Assembly: GCA_030280995.1 (NCBI GenBank)
Contig: JASXTE010000001.1
Span: 31,801,700-31,865,699, forward strand
From: Hemileia vastatrix
Taxonomy: Eukaryota; Basidiomycota; Pucciniomycetes; Pucciniales; Zaghouaniaceae
Direction: 5' to 3'
DNA: 64,000 nt
Below the pieces are notes generated by a model. That model saw only the letters and a list, made by a program, of their open reading frames with translations. It did not search any database and was not told the origin of the DNA. Made by a program: the position numbers and the translations under genes. Of the stretch, positions 1-9,876 are shown piece after piece. Numbering within the stretch: position 1 is the first letter of the stretch; each line of letters opens with the position of its first letter.

Positions 1-415
1 TTCTCACTCAGTTTTCACTGTTTTCTGGCCACAATTGGCTGTGTTTGTTGCAAGTGAGTTCTTCATTTAACTTAACTTTGGCAACTGTTTTCTCTGTTAT
101 AGTCTTGCAAGCTATAGCAAGTATTATTGCTGTCTCTGGTGTGGATTTGCAGCCTACATCAAGTATCTTTGCTGTCTCTTGTGTGGACTTTGTTCTACAT
201 TTCAGTTCTTTGGTCTGGTAGTCTATCTGGTGACTACTTTCTTGGCTCATCAAGCAGTCAAGTGTGTTTAAAAGGGGCTTTAGCAAAACAGGAACCAACT
301 TACTTTAGCAAGTAAATCTCACTCTATTTTTCTAAAGGGACAGGGGATTTTCTCTCTGGTTTTTCTCCAACTCCCTTGGTCAAGGCCTATAGCTAGTACT
401 ATAGGATTGTCTACA
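1..415 (+). repeat. 5' LTR of element A (3' part only)
   Basis: This matches 20901-21315 base for base apart from about seven substitutions. It ends in TGTCTACA, and the primer-binding site follows four bases later. A TATA-like TTTAAAAGG at 267-275 recurs in the other LTR at 21167-21175 and may be the core promoter. The upstream part of the LTR is outside the window. Confidence 0.92.
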
Positions 416-419
416 TTTC

Positions 420-437
420 TGGCGCCCAACGTGGGGT
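420..437 (+). other. Primer-binding site of element A (tRNA-Lys type)
   Basis: The 18 bases TGGCGCCCAACGTGGGGT lie just inside the 5' LTR. They match, except for the last base, the primer-binding site complementary to the 3' end of tRNA-Lys(1,2) known from several retroelements. The inverted copy A' has the same site with one change (37005-37022). Confidence 0.85.
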
Positions 438-506
438 AGAACTAGCTAGTTCTTTGGAATCTCTGTTTTCTTTGGTTGGCTCTTTTTGGTGTTTTGGACT
501 GGAGGA

Positions 507-2729
507 ATGGCTTCTGGTTCTGCTATTCCTGTGGTGACTGTCAGTGGGGGGGATGGTCCTCCTTCTGTGATGGTTAGGGAGTGTGTGAGGATTAAAACTT
601 GGGATGGTACCAAGTTTAATGGGGAGGATGTCAAGTGGTTTCTAGAGAAGTATGAAACTGCTGCTGGAGTGGATGGTGCTTCCTACCTGGACATGGTGAA
701 GCAGATTATCTTCTTCATTGGTGATAGGTCAGTGGAGAAGGAGATTGTGGCCATGTCTGGCTACAAGAAGAGGGATTGGAAATTGTTGTGTAGGGAAATG
801 GTGACAGATGGGGTGTCAGGTTCACTATGGTGGATCTGAACAAGGTTGTCAGTGAATGGCAATCTTATGGTGGTGTTGGTAACTTACATAGTTACAGGAA
901 GTTTCTGCTACAGTTTGATCCTGTGGTGGAATACTTGGTGGAAGTGGAGGAGCTGGCACATGAAAATGCTGCCAAAGATGTTTTTTGGTCTGCCCTGGCT
1001 AGAGATGTCAGGATGGATGTGTTGAAGGAGTTGTCAAGAAAGGAATTGATGAAGACTCTTTCTAATGGGGACCAGAAGTTGCCTGCCTTGGATAAGGTGA
1101 AGGAGGCTGTTGAGGCCCATTTGAAGTTATTGGCTGTGGACACCTATCAGGAGGGGTGTGCCAAGTATGTCAGAAAAGTCAGTGAGGCTTTGGCTGAAGA
1201 GGAATTTAGGGAGAAGAAGGAGGAGAAGGATTTGGTGCAGGTTCCCAAACAGGAGAGGGACCCAATGGTGGAGCAGTTGGCTGATCTGACAAAACAGCTG
1301 CACATTTTTGTCCAGGAGGCCAAGAAGGTTAATAAGGCACCTTCTCAGCCAAGAGATTTTGAAAGGAGGGCTGGTAGGAGTGATCCTTGGGTTTGCTCTT
1401 ATTGCAGTAGGAGGGGGCACAGGTCCAATGATTGTTGGGCACTGAACAGAGATGTGTCTGAAGGAAAAGTGGAGTTTGATGGCAGGGTTTTAAGTTCCCT
1501 GACGGTTCTTTTGTGAAGCCCAGTGAGGGGCAGGCTCCTGTTGATTTGGTCAGGAGAAGGGGTGGTCTCAATAAAGGGGGCCAAGGTTTGAGGAGATTCC
1601 TGATCAGGGGAAGTCTTCTGTTAAGGTAGATGAGGACGTCAAGGGAAAGGGGAAGGAGGTCAATAAGGTCTCTTTTTCTACTTCTTTTGGTGGTTTGGAG
1701 TTGTATTCTTGTGGTGGACAGTCAAGTGTTGAATGCTTGGCTGGTGTTTATGATGTGGAAGCAGGGAAGGTGGGTAGGCCTAAGAGCAGTTCTCAGGCCC
1801 AACCAAAGACAAACGCTTCAAAGGGTGATCCTAAGCTGAGTGCAGCTAGGAAGAGGTACAGCAAAGAGAAGCTGTACAATATGCAGAAGGGTATGGCTGA
1901 CATGGGCCCCCCTAGTTTTGGCACATTGGACATGAATGGTGAGCCAATGCCAATGGAGGTGGATTCTGACTCCAAGGAGGATGTCCCTTTGGCTTCATTG
2001 CCAAAGCCTGTTTGAGTCAGAGGTTCTGGTGAGGGATCTGGTTTGGTTCCTGTTAATGGTAAATCTGTTGGTGGTGCTGGTCCTCAAGAATCTTCTAGGA
2101 CCAAGGTGGTGAAGCAAAGAGCTCACTTTGAGAGGCCAGTAGTGTCTGGTCAAGTTAATGTTATGGACTCTGTCCTGGAAACGATGAACCAGGGTCAGGT
2201 TTCCCTATCTTATGGGGAATTGTATGCTTTCAGTACAGGGTTGGCTGATAGGCAGAAAAAGTTGTTGACCAGGAGAAGGGTTTCTTCTGGTGAGGTATAA
2301 TACATTTGTGATTCTGCTGAAAAGTTTGGTGAGGGGTTGGAAACTCATTTTTCTGCTCCTCTGGGATATGTCAATGTCACTCTGAATGGCAGGGAGGAAA
2401 GGGCATTGGTGGATTCAGGTTCTCAGATAAACCTGATTTCTTTGTTTGAGGTAACTCATATGGGCCTCCCCATCAAAACTGGTATTGGTGGGAATTTGAG
2501 AGGTATCGGTGGCCATGTAACTGAATTGTTTGGAACTTCAGAGTTTGTGAAGTTAGATGTTGGAGGAGCCTCAGGGAAGGTTCATTTTTACATTGCTAAA
2601 GGTAATGTAAAAGCATTTTTGGGTGGGCCATTCTTGATGGATTTTCAGGCAAGAATAGGTTATCAATTTGATTTGGGAATCAGTTTGGAGTTGACTGGTG
2701 AAGATGAAAGGAGGCTTCACATGAGGTAA
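507..2729 (+). pseudogene. Element A gag-protease, frameshifted and stopped
   Basis: This is the Gag capsid/nucleocapsid precursor followed by an aspartic protease. The ATG at 507 starts a frame that shifts near 807, where one base is missing relative to A', and continues at 827-1516. That part carries a CX2CX4HX4C zinc knuckle (CSYCSRRGHRSNDC) near 1395-1435. A base is missing near 1494 relative to A', so the frame shifts again. It then runs in the frame of 1695-2729, with in-frame TGA at 2013 and TAA at 2298 where A' has sense codons. The protease (2337-2729) has the DSG active-site motif near 2413. Both copies stop at the same place after the protease, so this end is probably the real gag-pro terminus. 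This copy is non-functional. Confidence 0.85.
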
Positions 2730-3124
2730 TAATCCCCTGGAGAGGATGGTTGGGAGACTAGGCCTGGTTTATCTTCAATGTGCCAGTGGATGGACTGCTG
2801 CAGGAGAAGGAAGGAAGTGGGTGCTGCCTCTGGTTTTTTGGAGTGCAGTTCAGGCTCTATTGAGAGTCTGTCTTTTTTAGAGTAATGAGGGCTGATCACC
2901 CTAGTGCTACAACCTCTCCCTGAGATGAGGAAATCCCAGGTTGTAGTAGGTCAGCTCCCTTGGAGATATACCAAGTGGATTTTAAACTTTCTCTTTTTAA
3001 TGTTTCTCTTCTCTGCAAGTATTCATCAAGTTTTTTATCAAGTCTCGGTTCTCTCTCAAGATTCTTAATTATTTTTAATTCAAGTTCAAAGAAGAACATT
3101 GGTTATATATCTTTATTGAAAGAT
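2730..3124 (+). other. Gag-pro / pol junction of element A, no gene seen
   Basis: About 395 bases separate the protease stop from the first plausible pol ATG at 3125. The matching stretch in A' is also free of a conserved reading frame. It may act as a spacer or as a reinitiation or splicing region for pol, which lies in a different frame from gag-pro. Confidence 0.5.
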
Positions 3125-3126
3125 AT

Positions 3127-3273
3127 GCGGAAAAGTTTTAGGGCAGTGAGATTGGGGTCTAAAAGTAAGTCCTCCCAATTGTGAACCACTAGGGTTTCTT
3201 CTACACCTTTCAAAAACATTACCTGGGCCACACCTGTGAGCATTGGGGAAACCCCTGGTTATTTTTGTAGGTC
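3127..3273 (+). repeat. 147-bp direct repeat in the pol linker, copy 1
   Basis: Bases 3127-3273 recur at 3574-3720 at the same length with scattered substitutions. Both copies are in the pol frame, so the linker protein carries the same segment twice (SKSKSSQL ... FKNIT). Short LQHE(V/D)KL units between them add a smaller repeat. A' has the same arrangement. Confidence 0.85.
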
Positions 3274-3573
3274 AGAAGAAAACTCAAGAAAAGAAGATAA
3301 AAATTTCAAGATAATTCATGAAAATCAAGAAAAAAATCTGAAGATAATGAAGAAAGAAGATGCAAAATATTTTTGTGAAGATCGTCAAGATCTATTTTTG
3401 GGCCTCCAGCATGAGGTTAAACTGCAGAAAATTTTGAAGAAAGAATATCATCAAGATCAATTTTTGGACCTCCAGCATGAGGATAAACTGCACAATTTTA
3501 GAAGATTTGATTCAGAAGATGAATCAAGATTTGAAGATTTGGAAGTTGGAAGTGAGGATGAAGACGTGGAATT

Positions 3574-3720
3574 GCAGAAAAGTTTTGGAGTGGTGAGATT
3601 GGTGTGTAAAAGTAAGTCCTCCCAATTGTGCACCGCTAGGGTTTCTTCTACACCTTTCAAAAACATTACCTTGGCCACACATGTGAGCAATGGGGAATCC
3701 CTTGGTTTTTGTTCCAGGTC
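3574..3720 (+). repeat. 147-bp direct repeat in the pol linker, copy 2
   Basis: This is the second copy of the segment at 3127-3273. It is still open, whereas copy 1 has picked up a stop at 3182. The duplication predates the split of A and A', because both elements have it. Confidence 0.85.
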
Positions 3721-6700
3721 TGGTGGTGAAGATTTCCTGAAGATCCCTCAAGTTGAAGGTGGAGCGGCAAAGTATAAGAAGGTAGTGCAGAAGATTAGGC
3801 CTGTCAATGAGCCTATGCCTGTGGGTTTGAATCCGCCTTTGAAGAGACCTCCTTTGTCAAGAGATCTGTACTGTACTCCTTTGGTGAAGAATCCTCCAGA
3901 ATTTGTAGAGACGGTGAGGGTGACCGTGGAAAGATTGAAAGTTGTTAATTTTGGTCCTGATGGGTGGTTGTCTGAGTAAGAAAAGAGGTTGTTGTTGCAC
4001 GTTATTGTGCTAAGGGAAAAAGCGGTGGCATTTGTTGAGGAGGAAAGGGGTATATTGAAGCACTCTTATGGGGAACCTTACTTGATTCCTGTTGTTTGTC
4101 ATGAACCTTGGCAAATCAAACCTATTCCGATTCCAGCCGTTATTCGAGAGGATTTTGTAGAGATTGTTAGGAAAAGAGTCAGGACTGGGTTATATGAACA
4201 ATCAACATCCAGTTACTCAAGTCCAGTTTTCTGTGTAAAGAAGCAGAATGGAAAGTTGAGGGTGGTTCATGATCTTAGAGCCTTGAATAGAGTCACTATC
4301 AAGGACGCTGGTATGCCACCAAGTGCAGAGGATTTTGTTGAAGCTTTTTCTGGAAGGGTGTGTTATGGTTTGGGTGATATTATGGGTGGTTATGATGAGA
4401 GGAAACTCCATACAGATTCAAGGCCTCTCACAACTTTTGAGACTCCTTTGGGAAGATTTAAGCTCACTAGGTTGCCTCAAGGAGCAACTAATTCAGTGGC
4501 AGTATATCAAGCACAGATGGCTTGGATTTTACAGGATGAGGTTCCTACTCATGCTGGAATTTTTATTGATGATGGTGGAATTAAAGGACCATCCACTGAT
4601 TATGGTAATGAGGTGTTATCGGAGAACCCTGGAATAAGGAGGTTTGTGTGGGAATATGCAATAGCTCTAGAGAGAGTGTTGTTCAGGATTGAAGAGGCTG
4701 GTTTGACCGTTTCAGGGTCAAAATTCTGTTGTTGTGTTCCTGCTTTGGAAATTCTGGGTCATGTGGTATGTAAAGAGGGAAGGATTATGGCAAAGAAGAA
4801 GATTAAAAAAATTCAGGCATGGCCAAGGCCTAAAAATACTACTGAAGTCAGAGGATTTTTGGGTGTTTGTGTATATGTCAGGATTTTCATTAAGGATTTT
4901 TCTTTGTTGGCTTCACCTTTAAGAAGGTTGACCAGAAAAGATGCAGATTGGGAATGTACAGAAGAGTGTGAAGAGGCTTTTCAGAAGCTGAAAAAGGTTG
5001 TTGGTGAAGATATAATTCTTCACAAGTTGGATTATGGTGTTGGTGCTGGAAAGATTTATCTGGCAGTGGACTCAAGTTATATTGCTGCTGGTGCTGTTTT
5101 GTCTCAGGAGGATAAGACTGGGAGGGTCAGGCCAGTAAGGTATGAGTCTGTGGTGTTTAATGAGGTGGAATCTAGGTATTCTCAACCTAAGTTGGAATTG
5201 TGTGGCGTAGCTAAAATTTTAAAGAAGCTACAGACAGTTTTGTGGGGGCAGAATTTTGAGCTGCAGGTGGATGCAAAATCTTTGGTTCAGATGATCAATA
5301 AACCTAGTCTTCCAAATGCTCCAATGACTAGGTGGGTGGCATTTATTCAACATTTTTCTTTTGACCTGGTACACAAACCAGGTAAAACTTTTACTATGCC
5401 TGATGGATTATCAAGGAGGCCACCTACAGATGAGGATTCTGATTCTGAAGAGTTTGACCAAGATGTTCCAGTGATTAGGGCCAGCACAAAGGGTGATGAG
5501 GATTTTTCTTTCCTCCCCCATGAGGCTAAACTGGATGATTGTTCTGACCTCCCCCAAGAGGTTAAACTGGCTGGATCTGATCTTGATTCTGGTGATCAGG
5601 ATGTTTTTGTTGATGAAGATGGAGTTGTTGTTTGGGACAGCTCAAAATTGGAAAAGAGTGTTTTTGTTAGTGAACTGGATTCTCACAAGGTTCAGTGGAA
5701 AGAGAAGGATGTGCCAAAATTTAAGGATTGGTGTCCTGGTTGGGGTGCTCAATTGGCTCATGTTCACACTGGTGATTTTGATGACAGAGTTGTACCCTTG
5801 GATGTTGTTTTGTTGGATTTTGAAGATGAGACCTGGGGTCAATCTGGGTTTTATTTTATTTTGGTGGAATATCTGTTGACCTTGGAGAGGCCAGATAGTT
5901 GTGATGATGATACTTGGTTGGATATCAAGAAGAAGAGTCCTGGATTTTATGTGTCAGGAAGGCACTTGATGAGAAGGAGACATCCTAATCCTCAAGTGGT
6001 GGTGACTCAGAAGAAGGGTCAAGAATTGGTTTTGAAGTCTTTGCATGAAGACCTTGGTCATAGAGGCTTTGGGGAGACTTATAGAAGAGTAGCAGACAGA
6101 TTTTGGTGGCCGGGTATGAAGTTGGCTGTGCAGGGTTGGGTTCAATCTTGTGAAGAATGTCAAAGAAGAAGTCACTTGAAACCTAAAGAGGTGGGCCGTG
6201 CTACTGGTGAATCAACTGTTTTTGGAAGGGTCAGTCTGGATGCTGTCCATATTAAAGAGGGCAGGTATAAATACTTAATTGTTGCTAGGGATGATTTGTC
6301 TGGTTGGGTTGAGGCAGTGCCTCTGGTTAATTTGACTGCCAAGAATGTGGCAGAGTTTTTGAAGAAGGAGTGGATTTATAGGTATGGGTTGATGAAGTTG
6401 GTGACTTTTTATGGTGGGCCAGAGTTTGGTGCCGAATTTAAAGAAGCTGTGGCTAGTGTTGGTTCTAGGGTTAGAGTGGCTACACCGTATTATCCTGAAG
6501 CTGAAGGCATGGTTGAAAGAGGCCATCAAGTTATCAAGAATGCTTTGGTGAAGATGTGCGGAGATAGTGCTGAAAAGTGGAGGCATTATTTACCCTTGGT
6601 GTTATTTGCTGATAGGGTCACTGTGAAGAGGACAACTGGATATTCTCCTTATAAGCTAATGTTTGGTCAAAAAGCCGTTCTACCAGTGGACTTGGAAGCT

Positions 6701-7105
6701 GTCTCTTATCTTGGAATTGATTGGGATGACGTGCACTCAACAGAAGATTTTCTCTGTGCCATGATGCAACAGTTGGAATGTAGAGTGGAATGTCAGGAGA
6801 AGGCATACTCTAGAATGATGAAGATTAGGAATCAATCAGTCAGGTACTGGGACAAGAAGTTAGCTCATAGACTCAGGAATCCCTTGAAACCTGGTTGTCT
6901 GGTTTTGGTGTATAATAGAAGTTTGGAGAGTCAGTGGGGCAAAATGTTTGCTGACAGATGGAATGGACCTTACAGAGTCAGATCTCAGGCGTCTGGAGGT
7001 TCTTATGTTGTGGAAGAGTTGGATGGTGCAGTCTTGAAAAAGAGGGTGGCTGCAGACCAAGTGAAGAGGTTTTATCCCAGAGGCACTAGGCATGAAGAAG
7101 ATTGA

Positions 7106-8182
7106 CTCCGCAATGAGGATAAACTATGGAAGGTTTTTTGTTATGGAATTTTTTGGTGTTGCAGAGCAACTTTTGTGTTGGAAACTTTTTGTTAGAAGGT
7201 ACCCATGGGTGGGGCTTCTAGATTTGATCTTGGCAAGTGTAGGGGTGACTGATGGTCTGGCTGCTCTATCAACAGTTACCCCAGATTGTCTGTTTCCAAC
7301 CATTTCTCTTAATTTGGTTGAACCCTAGTATTGGTTTCTTTTCACAGGTTTTAGTCCTCTATGACTTTAAACTGGAATGTCCTCTGGTTTTCATGTGATT
7401 GTCTCTTCACTCTTATTGGTTTTGGTTTTTTTGTGTTGGATGTTGTGTTTTTTGTTAGAAGGTACCCAGGGGGGCTTCTAGATTTTATTTTGGCAAGTGT
7501 GGGGGTAAGTGATGAGCTGGCTGCTCTGTAGAACAGTTACCGCAGAATGTCTGTCTCAAGTCTTTTGTTTTTCCTAGTTGAATTCTAGTTCTGTTGTTTA
7601 TTATTCAGGTTTTAAGTCCGCTATGACTTTAAACTGGTTTGGGACTGGCTTCTTTATCTTTGGTTCTTTCAGATTGGTGGTGGATCACTGGTGGTCTCCC
7701 ATCATTTTTACTTATTGGAGGGAGCCCACCCAGTGATCATTTCTATGGATCGGACTTTTCCTTATTGGACAATTTATGGAGCTGGTTTTTCTTTGATTTT
7801 TTCAGTTATGGTTTTGCTAGATAGCAGTTTTAGATTATTTTCTTTTTTTTCTTTTTTTTCTTTTAATTTTTTTATGGGGGTTGTTTAGAATTATAAAATC
7901 AAAATATAGGGTGTTACCACATCAGGGTCACCTGGATGTGGGCAAGCATTGGTGGGGAAAGGCTCATCAATTGGCCGGGCAATGATATTTTCTTATTTTT
8001 AATTATTATTTATTTCATGTGTTTCTGTGTTTCATTATTTTTTATTATTTTCTGAATTTCTAAATTTTTTGAATTTCGTTTTCTGTTAACCATTTAAAAG
8101 AATTAATTGTGTATCCACATCAAGGTGCACTTGGATGTGGGTAAGGTATCAGGGGATCAGCTCATCAATTGGCTGGGGGATA
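7106..8182 (+). other. 3' non-coding region of element A with structured repeats
   Basis: There is no coding region here. It holds two copies of a roughly 180-bp unit (7194-7375 and 7456-7637). Each has a GGTACCC start, an imperfect hairpin built on GGGGTAACTG/CAGTTACCCC, and a final copy of the motif beginning AGTCCTCTATGACTTTAAAC. Further on are two copies of an approximately 80-bp unit (7911-7990 and 8110-8187), each with a 25-26 base near-palindrome (7917-7941, 8115-8140). The same elements occur inverted in A' at 29340-30300. Confidence 0.75.
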
Positions 8183-8187
8183 CCATT

Positions 8188-9365
8188 TGTCAGCCTAAAT
8201 ATCCTTAGGACTGAGTATTTCTTATGCTTAAAATTAGATAACCTTAACTAGATTAAGCTTATATCTTAAAAATAAGGTTAAAATAATAATATATATTATT
8301 TTATTATATATATATATAATTATTATTCTATTATATAATTTATAATAGTTTAAATAGCTTATCCATGGCCTAATAATACTTATTAAGGTGTTAATGGAGT
8401 CATAATATACTTATCTTAAGTGATATGAAGTAATTATTGACATACATAAGCTTATATGTATACATAAATCTCATATTCAGTGAAATATGCAGTATATTAT
8501 GTATATTTAGGTATATAAGTGGGTTTTAGCCCCTTAATAGCCTATAACCTTTGTTTTTCTGCTTATTTTAGGTCATATGGACGAAATCAGTGGACTCACA
8601 ACGCCTACAGAAGCATAGACACCTATATCAGGCGCATACACCCAGTTTGGACAACTAAAATTACTACCTTGGATGGTTATTCACAGATTTATGGGTTGGA
8701 AAGATGTTTTTGGGTTAATGTGGATGCTTGGGGATGTTATTGGGGGCTTGGACATTTTATTTGTTTCCTTTTTATGCTTTTAGTTTCATTAAATCTCTTT
8801 TTGATAATTTATTTTACCTGTTTCTTTATGGTATCCGCTTTTATCTGGGTTTTCTATTTATGGTATGACTCTGTGTTATTATTAATAGTGATGGAGGGTC
8901 CTTACTGGAGGTCTGGGTGTTGAAACTGCTTGAAGTGGACGCCATGGGGAGGTGATGGGCCCTCACAGTGCTGTAATTGCCGGGGATAGCAGTGACATCA
9001 TCTGGATTGAAGGTCTGTGCACTCCAGTGGATTTGGGTATAAGTAAGGATGGATTTTGACGGTTTATTATCATCATTCAATTACTACACTTCAAAAAAAC
9101 ACTATAATACAATTATTAGCAATCAGAAATATATTATAAAGCCCTTATAAATTGATATTATATTTATAATAAGCTATAACTATATTTTATTCTTCTATTT
9201 TCCACCACTAGCACGCATTTAAATCCAAGTATTGTGAGTTTTATTTGAGTATAACTATTCTATTAGTCTTCCCCTGAGGTTTAATCACTAAATCATTTAT
9301 AAATAAGTAGTAGGACCATAAAATAACACTATTATATCATACTTACATACTAGACTATACTGACA
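8188..9365 (+). repeat. 5' LTR of element B
   Basis: It runs 1,178 bp from TGTCAGCC to CTGACA, the same length as the 3' LTR at 15863-17040, with no net indel. A 134-codon open stretch (8519-8923, beginning with GTG) occurs in both LTRs; I do not regard it as a gene. Confidence 0.95.
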
Positions 9366-9367
9366 AT

Positions 9368-9380
9368 TGGGGGTCTTTCC
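9368..9380 (+). other. Putative primer-binding site of element B
   Basis: TGGGGGTCTTTCC starts two bases after the LTR end. C and D2 have TGGGGACCTTTCC in the same place, two bases inside their LTRs, so position and sequence are shared across the family. I cannot name the tRNA from memory. Confidence 0.7.
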
Positions 9381-9876
9381 TTATATTTTACTTATTATTT
9401 AGTATAAGCCTTGGGACGTGATTTTTACCTTAGTACAACTCAAAATTAACCAAATATTTGGGTCTGCTGAATATTAGTGGGTCATCATAACTCATTGATT
9501 GCGGAAAAGAACCTTTATAATAATTGTACTAATTTTTTACCATAAAAATTAGATATTTGCAGTAGTAACTGTACGCAATATAAACCCAATTTCACTTGGT
9601 ATTTGGACACTAATATAACACCCAATTAAATTGGTATTTGGCTAAAGCTTGGTAAGCTAATTATTCACCCTTATAGAGGTCTAGTTAAACTTATTTTCAT
9701 ATTTTTAACAGATTTTTTCAAATTTTTCTTATATTTTATTTAAATAAATAAAGATATAAATTCAGGGTAAGCTCCATTGCTTTTTTATTAGTAATATAAT
9801 TGCTAATATTATTTGTCTACTAATTCAACAGAGTTTTTTCCTTTTGTAGACGTAAAATATTGTTATTCTGAACAAT
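9381..9876 (+). other. Untranslated leader of element B
   Basis: About 500 AT-rich bases lie between the primer-binding site and the gag ATG, with no plausible reading frame. Leaders of similar length occur in C and D2. I see no distinct motif. Confidence 0.6.

Larger units (their letters stand above)
3125..7105 (+). pseudogene. Element A pol: linker, RT, RNase H, integrase; two nonsense codons
   Basis: This is one frame of 1,327 codons from the ATG at 3125. It is interrupted by TGA at 3182 and TAA at 3977; A' has sense codons at both points. An acidic, repeat-containing linker (to about 3800) precedes the reverse transcriptase, whose catalytic box reads FIDDG (near 4560). RNase H follows (AVDSSYIAAGAVL near 5065). 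The integrase has an HHCC zinc finger (CEECQRR near 6155). Of the DDE triad, the first Asp (SLDAVH, 6235) and the Glu (GMVERGH, 6505) are present. The second Asp is Tyr here (TFYGGPEFG, 6400), while A' keeps TVDGG. No chromodomain is visible. The integrase would be dead even without the stops. Confidence 0.9.

Noticed and set aside
8..298. 96-codon minus-strand open frame in the A LTR (also 20908-21198)
   Set aside because: Same reason: LTR sequence, no recognisable domain, disrupted in A'.
507..1516. Programmed frameshift between the two first gag parts of A
   Set aside because: A' is continuous across 807-830, so the shift in A is a one-base loss, not a conserved recoding site.
8519..8923. 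134-codon open frame in both LTRs of B (also 16194-16598), with a hydrophobic C-terminus
   Set aside because: It starts with GTG, lies wholly inside LTRs, and the two copies are conserved only because the LTRs are nearly identical. No family resemblance; a chance frame is the simplest reading.
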